Below, piece by piece: positions 56,226 to 64,000 of a DNA stretch of 64,000 nucleotides. This DNA is from an uncultured SAR92 cluster bacterium. GTDB taxonomy: Bacteria > Pseudomonadota > Gammaproteobacteria > Pseudomonadales > Porticoccaceae. Made by a program: the position numbers and the translations under genes. Numbering within the stretch: position 1 is the stretch's first letter; the number at the start of each line of letters is the position of its first letter. Below the pieces are notes generated by a model that saw only the letters and a list, made by a program, of their open reading frames with translations, made no database searches and had not been told where the DNA came from. The stretch is taken from positions 23,430 through 87,429 of the forward strand of contig CABZOI010000008.1 of NCBI GenBank assembly GCA_902527245.1, given 5' to 3'.

Positions 56226-57071
56226 ATGAAATTTAAAGGCACAAAAAATTATGTGGCAACCGATGAGCTTCAAATGGCAGTCAATGCAGCTGTTACACTT
56301 GAAAAGCCTCTGTTAATTAAAGGAGAACCAGGGACAGGGAAGACACTCCTTGCGGAAGAAGTCGCGAAATCTCTTAAAAAAAGGTTAATTTCATGGCACA
56401 TAAAATCAACAACGAAAGCGCAACAAGGCTTATATGAGTATGATGCGGTCTCAAGGTTACGAGATTCTCAGTTAGGAGATGATAAAGTCCATGACATTAG
56501 AAACTACATAGATAGGGGTAAGCTTTGGGATGCTTTTACCGCTGATGAGCAGGTTGTGCTCTTGATCGATGAGATTGACAAAGCTGACATTGAATTTCCA
56601 AATGATCTTCTTCTCGAGCTCGATCGAATGGAGTTTTTTGTTTACGAGACAGGTGAAACTGTTAAGGCAATACAAAGACCTATCGTAATTATCACTAGTA
56701 ATAATGAGAAAGAATTGCCTGATGCATTTCTACGGCGATGTTTTTTTCATTACATAAATTTTCCAGATCGCATGACGATGCAAAAAATCATTAACGTTCA
56801 TTTCCCAAAAATTAAGAAAAAACTTGTAGATAATGCGATGGATATATTTTTTGATGTCCGGAAGATACCGGGACTCAAAAAGAAACCCTCCACTAGTGAG
56901 CTCGTAGATTGGCTTAAACTTATTATGTCGGATGATATACCAGAGGATATTTTGACGAATAGGGATCCGACCAAGGCAATCCCACCGCTATATGGTGCGC
57001 TTCTTAAAAATGAGCAAGATGTTCACCTACTTGAAAGATTGGCATTCATGACAAGAAGAGAACATGGATAG
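56226..57071 (+). CDS. MoxR-family AAA+ ATPase
   Basis: 281 residues. Walker A GEPGTGKT (33-40), Walker B VLLIDEIDKAD (111-121), the sensor ITSNNEKELPDAFLRR (arginine finger region). MoxR proteins act as chaperone-like ATPases for inserting cofactors or metals, often with a VWA partner. The partner gene starts four bases after its stop. The preceding 82 bp gap holds its promoter region. Confidence 0.93.
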   Translation: MKFKGTKNYVATDELQMAVNAAVTLEKPLLIKGEPGTGKTLLAEEVAKSLKKRLISWHIKSTTKAQQGLYEYDAVSRLRDSQLGDDKVHDIRNYIDRGKLWDAFTADEQVVLLIDEIDKADIEFPNDLLLELDRMEFFVYETGETVKAIQRPIVIITSNNEKELPDAFLRRCFFHYINFPDRMTMQKIINVHFPKIKKKLVDNAMDIFFDVRKIPGLKKKPSTSELVDWLKLIMSDDIPEDILTNRDPTKAIPPLYGALLKNEQDVHLLERLAFMTRREHG

Positions 57072-57075
57072 CTGA

Positions 57076-58251
57076 ATGCTTATTAATTTTTTCTACACGC
57101 TAAAAAAGTCGAGGGTTCCCGTTTCTATTAAAGAACTACTCGATTTACTTAAAGCCATGGAACACAATTTTGCTTTTGGCTCAATTGATGATTTTTACCT
57201 ACTCGCACGAACATGCTTGATAAAAGACGAAAAGTTTTATGATCGATTCGATAAGGCTTTCGGTGCTTACTTTAAAAATTTGGAAAATATTGATGGGATT
57301 ATTGAGGCACTTTTGCCTGAAGATTGGCTTCGTAAAGAGTTTGAGAAACATTTTACTGACGAAGAGAAAGCAAAAGTAGAGAGTCTCGGTGGTTTGGAGA
57401 AAATAATAGAAGAATTTAAAAAGCGTCTAGAAGAGCAGAAAGGCAGACATCAAGGTGGAAATAAATGGATTGGTACAAATGGCACATCACCTTTTGGTCA
57501 CGGAGGATACAATCCTGAGGGCATTCGTATCGGAGGGCCGGGTGGCAAGGGCTCTGCTGTCAAAGTTTGGGATCAGAGGCAATATCAAGATTTAGATGAC
57601 TCAGTACAAATTGGTACTCGTAATATCAAGATAGCATTGAGGAGGCTTAGAAAATTCGCAAGAGAAGGAGCTGCAGATCAACTAGATCTTGAAGACACAA
57701 TCAGAAGCACCGCAAGAAATGCAGGTCTACTTGATATAAAGCTTGTTCCAGAAAAGCATAATGCAGTTAAAGTTTTAATATTTTTTGATGTGGGTGGATC
57801 GATGGATCCGTACGTGCGTCTTTGTGAAGAACTTTTTTCCGCCGCCAAAACCGAATTCAAACATTTAGAATACTTCTATTTCCATAATTGTCTTTATGAT
57901 TATGTTTGGAAAAATAACCGAAGAAGGAATGAGGAAAAGATTGCAACCAATGAGATTATCAATAAGTACTCGACAGACTACAAAGTTATTTTTGTAGGAG
58001 ATGCATCGATGGCGCCATACGAAATAACAAGCTCAGGTGGAAGCATTGAGTATAATAATGATGAATCTGGAGCAGTTTGGATGGACCGAATGGTGACTAA
58101 CTATGACAAGCTAATATGGGTAAATCCAGTACAAGAAAAGTATTGGGATTATACTCCTTCAATTCTCATGCTGAAGGAAATTACTGAAGATAAGATGTTC
58201 CCATTGACACTAAAAGGCCTCGAGTCTGGAATGAGTGCCCTTTCAAAGTAA
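57076..58251 (+). CDS. VWA-domain (CoxE-like) protein, partner of MoxR
   Basis: 391 residues. The N-terminal half is helical and charged, then a Gly-rich linker (about 122-162) and a VWA domain with the MIDAS motif D238-x-G240-x-S242 (FFDVGGSMD). The MIDAS threonine/aspartate region is less obvious, but VIFVGDASMAPYE lies near the end. MoxR-VWA pairs act on a client that is usually encoded nearby. Here the next gene, fadD, is not an obvious client. Confidence 0.9.
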   Translation: MLINFFYTLKKSRVPVSIKELLDLLKAMEHNFAFGSIDDFYLLARTCLIKDEKFYDRFDKAFGAYFKNLENIDGIIEALLPEDWLRKEFEKHFTDEEKAKVESLGGLEKIIEEFKKRLEEQKGRHQGGNKWIGTNGTSPFGHGGYNPEGIRIGGPGGKGSAVKVWDQRQYQDLDDSVQIGTRNIKIALRRLRKFAREGAADQLDLEDTIRSTARNAGLLDIKLVPEKHNAVKVLIFFDVGGSMDPYVRLCEELFSAAKTEFKHLEYFYFHNCLYDYVWKNNRRRNEEKIATNEIINKYSTDYKVIFVGDASMAPYEITSSGGSIEYNNDESGAVWMDRMVTNYDKLIWVNPVQEKYWDYTPSILMLKEITEDKMFPLTLKGLESGMSALSK

Positions 58252-58265
58252 CAAAAGGGATAAAA

Positions 58266-59918
58266 ATGTTAGTAAGTGAAGCAATAAGAAAAGGTCGAAA
58301 AAAAATTGGAGTTGCCGCAGATACTCCGTCTTTGTTGGCGAATTCTGTCCTTCAACTATGGACAAATGCTGTCTCTGACTCAGCAAGTGTTCCAGCTTTT
58401 ACGTGTTTAGGCCAAACATTAAGTTACGGAGAGACTGATCAGTTAGCAAGAAGGGTAGCTACGTTTTTTCAGAAGGAGCTAAAACTTAAGCCGGGAGATA
58501 GGATAGCAGTTCAACTACCGAATATAATTCAATACCCGGTGGTTGTAATCGCCGCTTTAAAGCTTGGATTAATTATTGTAAACGTAAATCCAATGTACTC
58601 CACTCGAGAGATAGTTCATCAATTTAATGATGCAAATGTCAAGACTGTGGTTGTTCTTGATCAGTTTTATGAAACTGTGAAAAATGCAGCGCCTGAGACT
58701 AATATTAAGAATATTATTGTAACAAGACCCATTGATTTACTACCAAGTGTAAAGCAACAGTTTTTGACGCTAGCAATGAAAGCACTAGGTAAACGATCAG
58801 TAATAAGAGATAAAAATGTTATTTGGTTCAAGACATTACTTAAATCTGGAGCGAGCTATAGTACTTATCGATCCTCTATTGACGATGTGTTTGCACTGCA
58901 GTACACGGGTGGCACAACTGGCGTTTCGAAAGGCGTGAAATTAACCCAAAAGAGTTTGCTTGCAAACGTGGCTCAATGCTTAGATGTGATAAAAATAAAT
59001 AACGATTTTTTGTACTGTAGCACCACAATATCACCATTACCCCTCTATCACATTTATGCATATGCGCTGTGCTTCGGTATTTTACCTGCTATAAGAGGGC
59101 ATTCAGTATTGATTCCCGATCCAAGAAATACAGCTTCATTTGTTAAGGTATTGAAAAAAAATAAGTTCGACATATTTTGTGGATTGAATTCACTATTTGT
59201 CTCGTTGCTAGAGTATCCTGAATTTAAAAAGATAGATTTTTCAAAACTAAAAATTACCTTGTCAGGTGGAATGGCATTGATGCCCGCGGTAGCTGATCAG
59301 TGGGCACAAGTCACCGGATGTCAAATTAGTGAGGGATATGGGATGACCGAAGCGTCACCAGTAATTTCAATGAATCCTTCGGGATTTCAAAAAATCGGAT
59401 CTGCTGGAATTCCAGTTGCAGGAACCGAAGTTAAAGTAATCGACGAGAGTGGAGCGTTTAAAGCGGTGGATCACGAGGGTGAGCTCTGTATAAAAGGTCC
59501 TCAGATGATGGATGGATATTGGAATGATGAAGAGAAAACATCAAAAACAATAATTGATGGTTGGTTGCATACTGGGGATATCGTAAAAGTCGATAAAGAT
59601 GGATTTATTACTATTGTAGACAGATTGAAGGATATGATAATCGTGTCGGGCTTCAACGTCTATCCTACTGAACTAGAGCAAACTTTGACTTCTCACCCAA
59701 TGATTGCCCAGTGTGCGGCAATCGGAGTCAAGGATCGAAAGTCTGGCGAAGTTGTGAAAATGTTTGTAGTCAAATCAGACGAATCACTGACTGAAAAGGA
59801 GGTAAGAGATTTTTGTAAAGAGAATATGGCTCCATACAAAGTTCCGAAAACAATAGAGTTTCGAGCTTCACTACCTATGTCTAATGTAGGTAAAGTCCTT
59901 AGAAAAGAACTCCAGTAA
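58266..59918 (+). CDS. fadD: Long-chain fatty-acid-CoA ligase
   Basis: 550 residues, FadD branch. AMP-binding motif LQYTGGTTGVSKGVKL (211-226), the adenylation motif EGYGMTEASPV, and the ligase motif DRLKDMIIVSGFNVYPTE. Converts free fatty acids to acyl-CoA at the inner membrane. Distinct from the FATP-type ligase at 5133. RBS AAAGGG lies just before the ATG. The gene converges on nhaB. Confidence 0.92.
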   Translation: MLVSEAIRKGRKKIGVAADTPSLLANSVLQLWTNAVSDSASVPAFTCLGQTLSYGETDQLARRVATFFQKELKLKPGDRIAVQLPNIIQYPVVVIAALKLGLIIVNVNPMYSTREIVHQFNDANVKTVVVLDQFYETVKNAAPETNIKNIIVTRPIDLLPSVKQQFLTLAMKALGKRSVIRDKNVIWFKTLLKSGASYSTYRSSIDDVFALQYTGGTTGVSKGVKLTQKSLLANVAQCLDVIKINNDFLYCSTTISPLPLYHIYAYALCFGILPAIRGHSVLIPDPRNTASFVKVLKKNKFDIFCGLNSLFVSLLEYPEFKKIDFSKLKITLSGGMALMPAVADQWAQVTGCQISEGYGMTEASPVISMNPSGFQKIGSAGIPVAGTEVKVIDESGAFKAVDHEGELCIKGPQMMDGYWNDEEKTSKTIIDGWLHTGDIVKVDKDGFITIVDRLKDMIIVSGFNVYPTELEQTLTSHPMIAQCAAIGVKDRKSGEVVKMFVVKSDESLTEKEVRDFCKENMAPYKVPKTIEFRASLPMSNVGKVLRKELQ

Positions 59919-59946
59919 AAAAAAATTTTAGTCCAAGATCATACGT

Positions 59947-61452
59947 TCATAATCTGTAAAAAACGCATAGTAGCCCAACAGTCGTAAGCACAAATGTGTA
60001 AGGTAGCGCCATTATTACCATACGCATGTACGAAAGCCTTATTAATGGTGCTAACGCTGAAGTAAGTAAGAAAAGAAAAGCCGCCTGTCCGTTCGGTGTC
60101 GCCACACTTGGCAAGTTAGTTCCTGTGTTTATTGATACCACTAATTTGTCAAAATGTTCCCTGGAAATTAAACCAGAATCAAAAACACTCTTCACTTCGT
60201 TTATGTAGACAGTTGCGACAAATACATTATCGCTTATTGCAGACAAGACGCCATTTGCTAAGAAAAACATTCCCGGTTGAATGCTTTCATCTTTTGTTAA
60301 AACCCATTCAATCACCGGAGAAAATAGGTGTTGTTCATGTATCACCGCTACAATCGCGAAAAAAACTACGAGCAAAGCGGTAAACGGAAGAGCTTCTTCA
60401 AAAGCATGGCCTAGCTTATGTTCCTCAATTACTCCATTTGATGCGGTTAATAAAATAATCACCATTAGACCGATCAATCCTACCGCAGCCCAATGAAAAG
60501 CAAGGCCTAAGATTAATATTATCGCTACAACGACTTGTACAATTAATGCTGCGATATCCGAGACAGTCCGCTTTGATGATTCATAATTGCTTGAAGCTTG
60601 CAGAACTTCTCTAACTTTTATTGGTAGGGAAGATCCGTATCCAAATATTTTAAGTCTCTCAAGTGCCAGGCAAGTGAGTAGGCCAAACACTAGAACGGGC
60701 ATAGTCACTGGAGACATTCTGATAAAAAACTCTATAAAGTCCCATCCAGCACGCTCTGCAATGAGTAAATTTTGTGGTTCACCTACCGTTGTGCATACAC
60801 CTCCAAGTGCTGTTCCAACAGCACCATGCATAATTAAGCTGCGTAGAAACGCTCTAAAACCTTCGAGATCTTCTGCATTTTCTGCTTTTATTGTGTCGTC
60901 AGTGGTATGATCATGCCCATCATCTGAAAATTCTTTTCCTGATGCCACTTTGTGATAGACCGAGAAGAAACCCACCGAGATAGTAATCAAAACCGCCGTC
61001 ACCGTGAGTGCGTCCAGAAATGCTGATAGAAACGCAGCAGAGAAACTAAATAAGAATGATAGAAGCATTTTTGATTTAACACTTATCAGGATCTTCGTAA
61101 AAACGAAAAGAAGCATATCTCTCATGAAATAAATGCCTGCGACCATGAACATCAGCAAGAGTATTACCTGCAAATTTGCCTCAACCTCATGATAAACCGA
61201 GTCAGGTGACGCCATTCCCAGAGCGATAGCCTCTATTGCTAACAAGCCACCCGGTTGAAGAGGGTAACATTTTAATGCCATCGCAAGAGTAAAAATGAAT
61301 TCCAGGATTAAAGCCCACCCGGCTATCACAGGACCTGCTGTGAAAAGTATAATTGGGTTGGCAATCAAGAAAATTAAAACGAGTTTCTTGTACCAATCTG
61401 GGGATGCGCCTAAAAAATTTGATGTAAATGCTTGAGTTAGTGAACTGTTCAT
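59947..61452 (-). CDS. nhaB: Na+/H+ antiporter NhaB
   Basis: Inner-membrane sodium/proton exchanger, 501 residues with about 12 hydrophobic segments. The opening [20 protein letters not shown] is the NhaB start motif. Acidic and amide residues in helices, for example the [14 protein letters not shown] and [18 protein letters not shown] stretches, are conserved. A histidine-rich loop ([10 protein letters not shown]) lies about residue 177. It fits a sodium-rich (marine) habitat. It diverges from nudC. Confidence 0.95.
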   Translation of the reverse strand: MNSSLTQAFTSNFLGASPDWYKKLVLIFLIANPIILFTAGPVIAGWALILEFIFTLAMALKCYPLQPGGLLAIEAIALGMASPDSVYHEVEANLQVILLLMFMVAGIYFMRDMLLFVFTKILISVKSKMLLSFLFSFSAAFLSAFLDALTVTAVLITISVGFFSVYHKVASGKEFSDDGHDHTTDDTIKAENAEDLEGFRAFLRSLIMHGAVGTALGGVCTTVGEPQNLLIAERAGWDFIEFFIRMSPVTMPVLVFGLLTCLALERLKIFGYGSSLPIKVREVLQASSNYESSKRTVSDIAALIVQVVVAIILILGLAFHWAAVGLIGLMVIILLTASNGVIEEHKLGHAFEEALPFTALLVVFFAIVAVIHEQHLFSPVIEWVLTKDESIQPGMFFLANGVLSAISDNVFVATVYINEVKSVFDSGLISREHFDKLVVSINTGTNLPSVATPNGQAAFLFLLTSALAPLIRLSYMRMVIMALPYTFVLTTVGLLCVFYRL

Positions 61453-61553
61453 ATTCTCTCTCAGTTAGTTATAAGTCTAAATCCCAAAAAAAGATTACGG
61501 CTGGAACCTTGATTTAGTTGCTATAATATCACCAAATTAGAAGATGTTAATCT

Positions 61554-62405
61554 ATGCTAACTTTGTTGCCTGACGAATTCCATTCAAACCCAAGTTACGT
61601 TGGATCCAAAAAAAAGTGGATTTTCTTGGTTTGTCAGGATAAGTTTATTCTAAATCGAGATTATTACCTTCATGATTGGGTTGCTCTTGATGATAAGACT
61701 GCTCAATCATTCAAAGCATTTCGTGACTTCAAGTTATGTATTGGTCAATACAAGGGTATTGATTGTGAAGTATGGAATTTAAAAAATGTTGAAATACAGC
61801 TTGATAATTTTATGCTAGTTGACTTACGTGAGGTTTTAATTTCATGTAACGCATTAAGTTTTTCGGCGGTTTGCAGATCTTCACAGATTGTTTCATGGTA
61901 TAAAACCAATAAATTTTGTGGCTGTTGTGGTAAGAAGAATACGATTTCGTCGACTGAGCACTGTTTCTTATGCAGTCATTGTAATTTAACAAATTATCCA
62001 AAAATATCACCTTGCATTATTGTCGTGGTAATCAATGAAGACAAATGTTTGTTAGCCCGACAGCCAAGCTGGCCAAAAGGGATGTATAGTGCACTAGCAG
62101 GTTTTATCGAAGCGGGTGAAAGTGCTGAGGAGGCAATTAGACGAGAAATAATCGAAGAAGTGGGTATTTCAGTCTCTGACATGCATTATTTCGGTAGTCA
62201 AAGTTGGCCGTTTCCAGGTCAACTTATGTTGGGATACATTGCGTATGCAAAATCTAATAAACTGACTATAAATAACCAAGAAATTTCCGACGCAAATTGG
62301 TTTAAATATGATCAGCTACCGGCTGGCATACCACCATCAACAATTATGTCAGGTAAGCTAATTAGGTATGCTGTGTCAAAAATGGCAGGGAAAAATGAAA
62401 GTTGA
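61554..62405 (+). CDS. nudC: NAD(H) pyrophosphatase (Nudix)
   Basis: 283 residues. A zinc ribbon with Cys122, 125, 140 and 143 is followed by the Nudix box beginning GFIEAGES (183) and ending IEEVGI (205). Downstream, where the NudC motif is SQPWPFPxS, this protein reads SQSWPFPGQ (215-223), differing at the third and last positions. It hydrolyses NAD(H) to NMN(H) and AMP and, in E. coli, removes NAD caps from RNA. Whether the altered motif changes preference is unclear. Its N-terminal domain is poorly conserved, as is usual. Confidence 0.9.
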   Translation: MLTLLPDEFHSNPSYVGSKKKWIFLVCQDKFILNRDYYLHDWVALDDKTAQSFKAFRDFKLCIGQYKGIDCEVWNLKNVEIQLDNFMLVDLREVLISCNALSFSAVCRSSQIVSWYKTNKFCGCCGKKNTISSTEHCFLCSHCNLTNYPKISPCIIVVVINEDKCLLARQPSWPKGMYSALAGFIEAGESAEEAIRREIIEEVGISVSDMHYFGSQSWPFPGQLMLGYIAYAKSNKLTINNQEISDANWFKYDQLPAGIPPSTIMSGKLIRYAVSKMAGKNES

Positions 62406-62438
62406 TTGATGTATATTGAAAATAACTTGATGTAGGAT

Positions 62439-63473
62439 GTGAACATGGAATTTTTAGTTGAATATGGAATGTTTTTAGCAAAGGCTGTGACTATTATTGC
62501 CTCCTTTGGAGCAGTTTTAGTAATGGTCGTCTCTGCCAGTCACAGAAAAGTAGCTGTTGATGATAAAGGAGAGCTCACGATAACAGCTTTGAATGATGAT
62601 TATGAAAAAACTAAGAACAAGTTAACGTTAGCCACACTGGATGATGCAGAAAAAAAGGTTGAGCAAAAAAAGATAAAGGCCCAGACAAAGCTCGCAGCGA
62701 ATAAAAATAAGCGCATAAAAAAACGAGTTTTTGTTGTGAATTTCAACGGAGATTTAGCTGCAACTGAAGTGGATAATTTGAGGGAAGAGATAACGGCAAT
62801 ATTATCTATTGCTAGTAAGAGGGATGAGGTTGTTGTAAGGCTAGAGAGCAGTGGCGGCATGGTTCAAAGTTATGGATTAGCAAGCAGTCAATTAGATCGT
62901 ATTCGCAAAGAAAAGATAAAGCTTACAGTATGTGTGGACAAAGTAGCTGCAAGTGGAGGCTATATGATGGCTTGTGTGGGAGATAAAATTCTTGCGGCGC
63001 CCTTCGCAATAATTGGTTCAATAGGTGTTGTCGCACAGATGCCAAATTTCAACAGATTTTTGAAGAAGCATAATGTTGACTTTGAGCTTCTTACCGCGGG
63101 AGAGCACAAAAGAACTCTGACAATGTTCGGAAAGAATACAGAAAAAGGAAGACAAAAATTTATTCAAGAATTAAATGATATACATGAATTATTTAAAGAT
63201 TATGTTTCTAATAGAAGATCAAAAATTGATATAGATACGATTGCCTCTGGAGAGGTATGGTTCGGCAGTAAGGCTAAGGATCTGTCCTTGATTGATGAAA
63301 TTTCAACCAGTGATGAATATTTGTCAGCGTGCATTCGCACTGCAAAAGTTTTTGAAGTTGTACTAGTTAAGAAAAAGACGGTTTTTCAGCGCATAGGAAA
63401 TTCGGTTGAGACGTCGATGACACGAATTGGTGAAAAAATTTGGTCAAAATTTACTAATCCCAGCGATTTTTAA
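62439..63473 (+). CDS. sohB: Inner-membrane protease SohB
   Basis: Signal peptide peptidase-like serine protease, 344 residues. N-terminal hydrophobic segment (about 12-32), a Lys-rich coiled region (60-97), then the protease domain with VVRLESSGGMVQSYG, catalytic Ser172 in AASGGYMMA, and Lys224 in GEHKRTLTMF as general base. C-terminal helix with FGSKAKDLSLIDEI. In E. coli a multicopy suppressor of htrA (degP) loss. Confidence 0.94.
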   Translation: MNMEFLVEYGMFLAKAVTIIASFGAVLVMVVSASHRKVAVDDKGELTITALNDDYEKTKNKLTLATLDDAEKKVEQKKIKAQTKLAANKNKRIKKRVFVVNFNGDLAATEVDNLREEITAILSIASKRDEVVVRLESSGGMVQSYGLASSQLDRIRKEKIKLTVCVDKVAASGGYMMACVGDKILAAPFAIIGSIGVVAQMPNFNRFLKKHNVDFELLTAGEHKRTLTMFGKNTEKGRQKFIQELNDIHELFKDYVSNRRSKIDIDTIASGEVWFGSKAKDLSLIDEISTSDEYLSACIRTAKVFEVVLVKKKTVFQRIGNSVETSMTRIGEKIWSKFTNPSDF

Positions 63474-63535
63474 TAATGATATCATTCAATGCTTGTATCG
63501 TAATGACTTCAAGACTTTAGATAGGACACTAAAAA

Positions 63536-63649
63536 ATGACTGAAAAAAATGACAAAGAAAACAGCGATTCCAAAGTTGATGCTGTTGCGGCTGTTGCAGT
63601 GTTGCTTATTTTACTGACGACGGTGGTCTTTTGGCTATCAGAATTTTAG
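63536..63649 (+). CDS. 37-residue small membrane protein
   Basis: ATG at 63536; the product begins MTEKNDKENSDSK (acidic, polar) and ends in one hydrophobic helix (about 14-34) closing with LSEF. It lies 62 bp after sohB and 41 bp before nadA, in the same direction. The order polar N-terminus, then single helix, then stop is typical of bacterial small membrane proteins, but no family is recognised. A good Shine-Dalgarno is not visible (AGGACAC at 63522). Confidence 0.5.
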   Translation: MTEKNDKENSDSKVDAVAAVAVLLILLTTVVFWLSEF

Positions 63650-63690
63650 ACTCTGTTTGATTCAAACATTAACTGTAAAAAAATATCAAC

Positions 63691-64000
63691 ATGGACTTAA
63701 ACAAGCAATCTGTTCAGAAACGACTGGTTCGTGAGCACCTTGAGAATATTAAGTTTTCACAATCAGATCGTGTGGCTAGTTCGCCCGAATTGGAACATAA
63801 CATTGAGACTGCATTGAAAAAAAATAATGCGGTGCTCATAGCGCATTACTACACTGATCCTAAAATTCAAGAGCTTGCAGAAAAAACTGGAGGTATTGTT
63901 TCCGATTCACTGGAGATGGCAAGGTTTGGTGCTTCACATAGGGCAGACAACTTAATAGTTGCCGGGGTTCGTTTTATGGGAGAAACAGCCAAGATACTGA
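63691..64000 (+). CDS. nadA: Quinolinate synthase A, N-terminal fragment
   Basis: Runs off the right edge; 103 codons present. Condenses iminoaspartate with dihydroxyacetone phosphate in NAD synthesis. [28 protein letters not shown] and [13 protein letters not shown] are unmistakable NadA motifs. The cluster-binding cysteines mostly fall beyond the window. Confidence 0.96.
   Translation, partial: MDLNKQSVQKRLVREHLENIKFSQSDRVASSPELEHNIETALKKNNAVLIAHYYTDPKIQELAEKTGGIVSDSLEMARFGASHRADNLIVAGVRFMGETAKIL

Noticed and set aside
61500..61525. Sigma-54 promoter (TGGAAC ... TTGC) before nudC
   Set aside because: The GG and GC elements are about 17 bases apart instead of 10.

Overview
The window is AT-rich (judged by eye, not computed), densely coding DNA with short intergenic gaps and many overlapping start/stop codons. 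The conserved gene orders point to a gammaproteobacterium of the Pseudomonadales/Oceanospirillales type: prmB-aroC-leuC-leuD-leuB-asd-fimV-truA-trpF-accD-folC-SPOR-cvpA-purF, and ffs (4.5S RNA)-dnaX-ybaB-recR-rnd-ycgN. Compact genes, frequent GTG/TTG starts and the low GC would fit a marine, fairly streamlined heterotroph. No species can be named from sequence reading alone.

Region 1 (1-22.1 kb) is accessory and catabolic. A leftward operon carries a four-helix membrane protein, a membrane-anchored DUF1330-like protein, a nitronate monooxygenase-type flavoprotein and an SDR cut by the window edge. Divergent to it runs a rightward cluster: haloalkane dehalogenase, Old Yellow Enzyme, SDR, FATP-type acyl-CoA synthetase, dienoyl-CoA isomerase-like crotonase, thiolase and a FadJ-type bifunctional enzyme. 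Together these cover activation and complete beta-oxidation of an acyl chain, including handling of double bonds. A leftward operon follows (periplasmic/anchored metallo-beta-lactamase hydrolase, an SDR without the catalytic Tyr, a GST-kappa-like isomerase, a PQQ/haem c alcohol dehydrogenase). Then comes a rightward group (GST, a tandem GST-kappa/DsbA-fold protein, a second MFE-1-like beta-oxidation enzyme, a DUF2147-like exported protein), and finally a leftward alpha-methylacyl-CoA racemase. My reading is a programme for unsaturated and methyl-branched lipids or alcohols. The substrate is inferred.

Region 2 (22.2-31.6 kb) holds sulfate activation (cysC, sat) next to a DHH phosphoesterase, a VOC protein with two hot-dog thioesterases, htpG behind a sigma-32-like promoter, gpsA, a DUF4389 membrane protein, an alpha/beta hydrolase and folE. 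Region 3 (32-46.2 kb) is the conserved amino-acid/purine/fatty-acid synthesis run. In it leuC is broken by a one-base frameshift at a run of six A's, and fimV is very short. Region 4 (46.2-51.4 kb) is a leftward oligopeptide ABC transporter with a fused double ATPase. Region 5 (51.5-64 kb) has the 4.5S RNA, DNA replication/repair genes, a MoxR-VWA pair, fadD, nhaB, nudC, sohB, a 37-residue membrane protein and the start of nadA.

I saw no insertion sequences, CRISPR arrays, tRNAs, prophage or canonical defence genes. The most unusual parts are the catabolic island (especially the Tyr-less SDR operon and the GST/tandem-isomerase pair), the sat-cysC-DHH association and the leuC frameshift.
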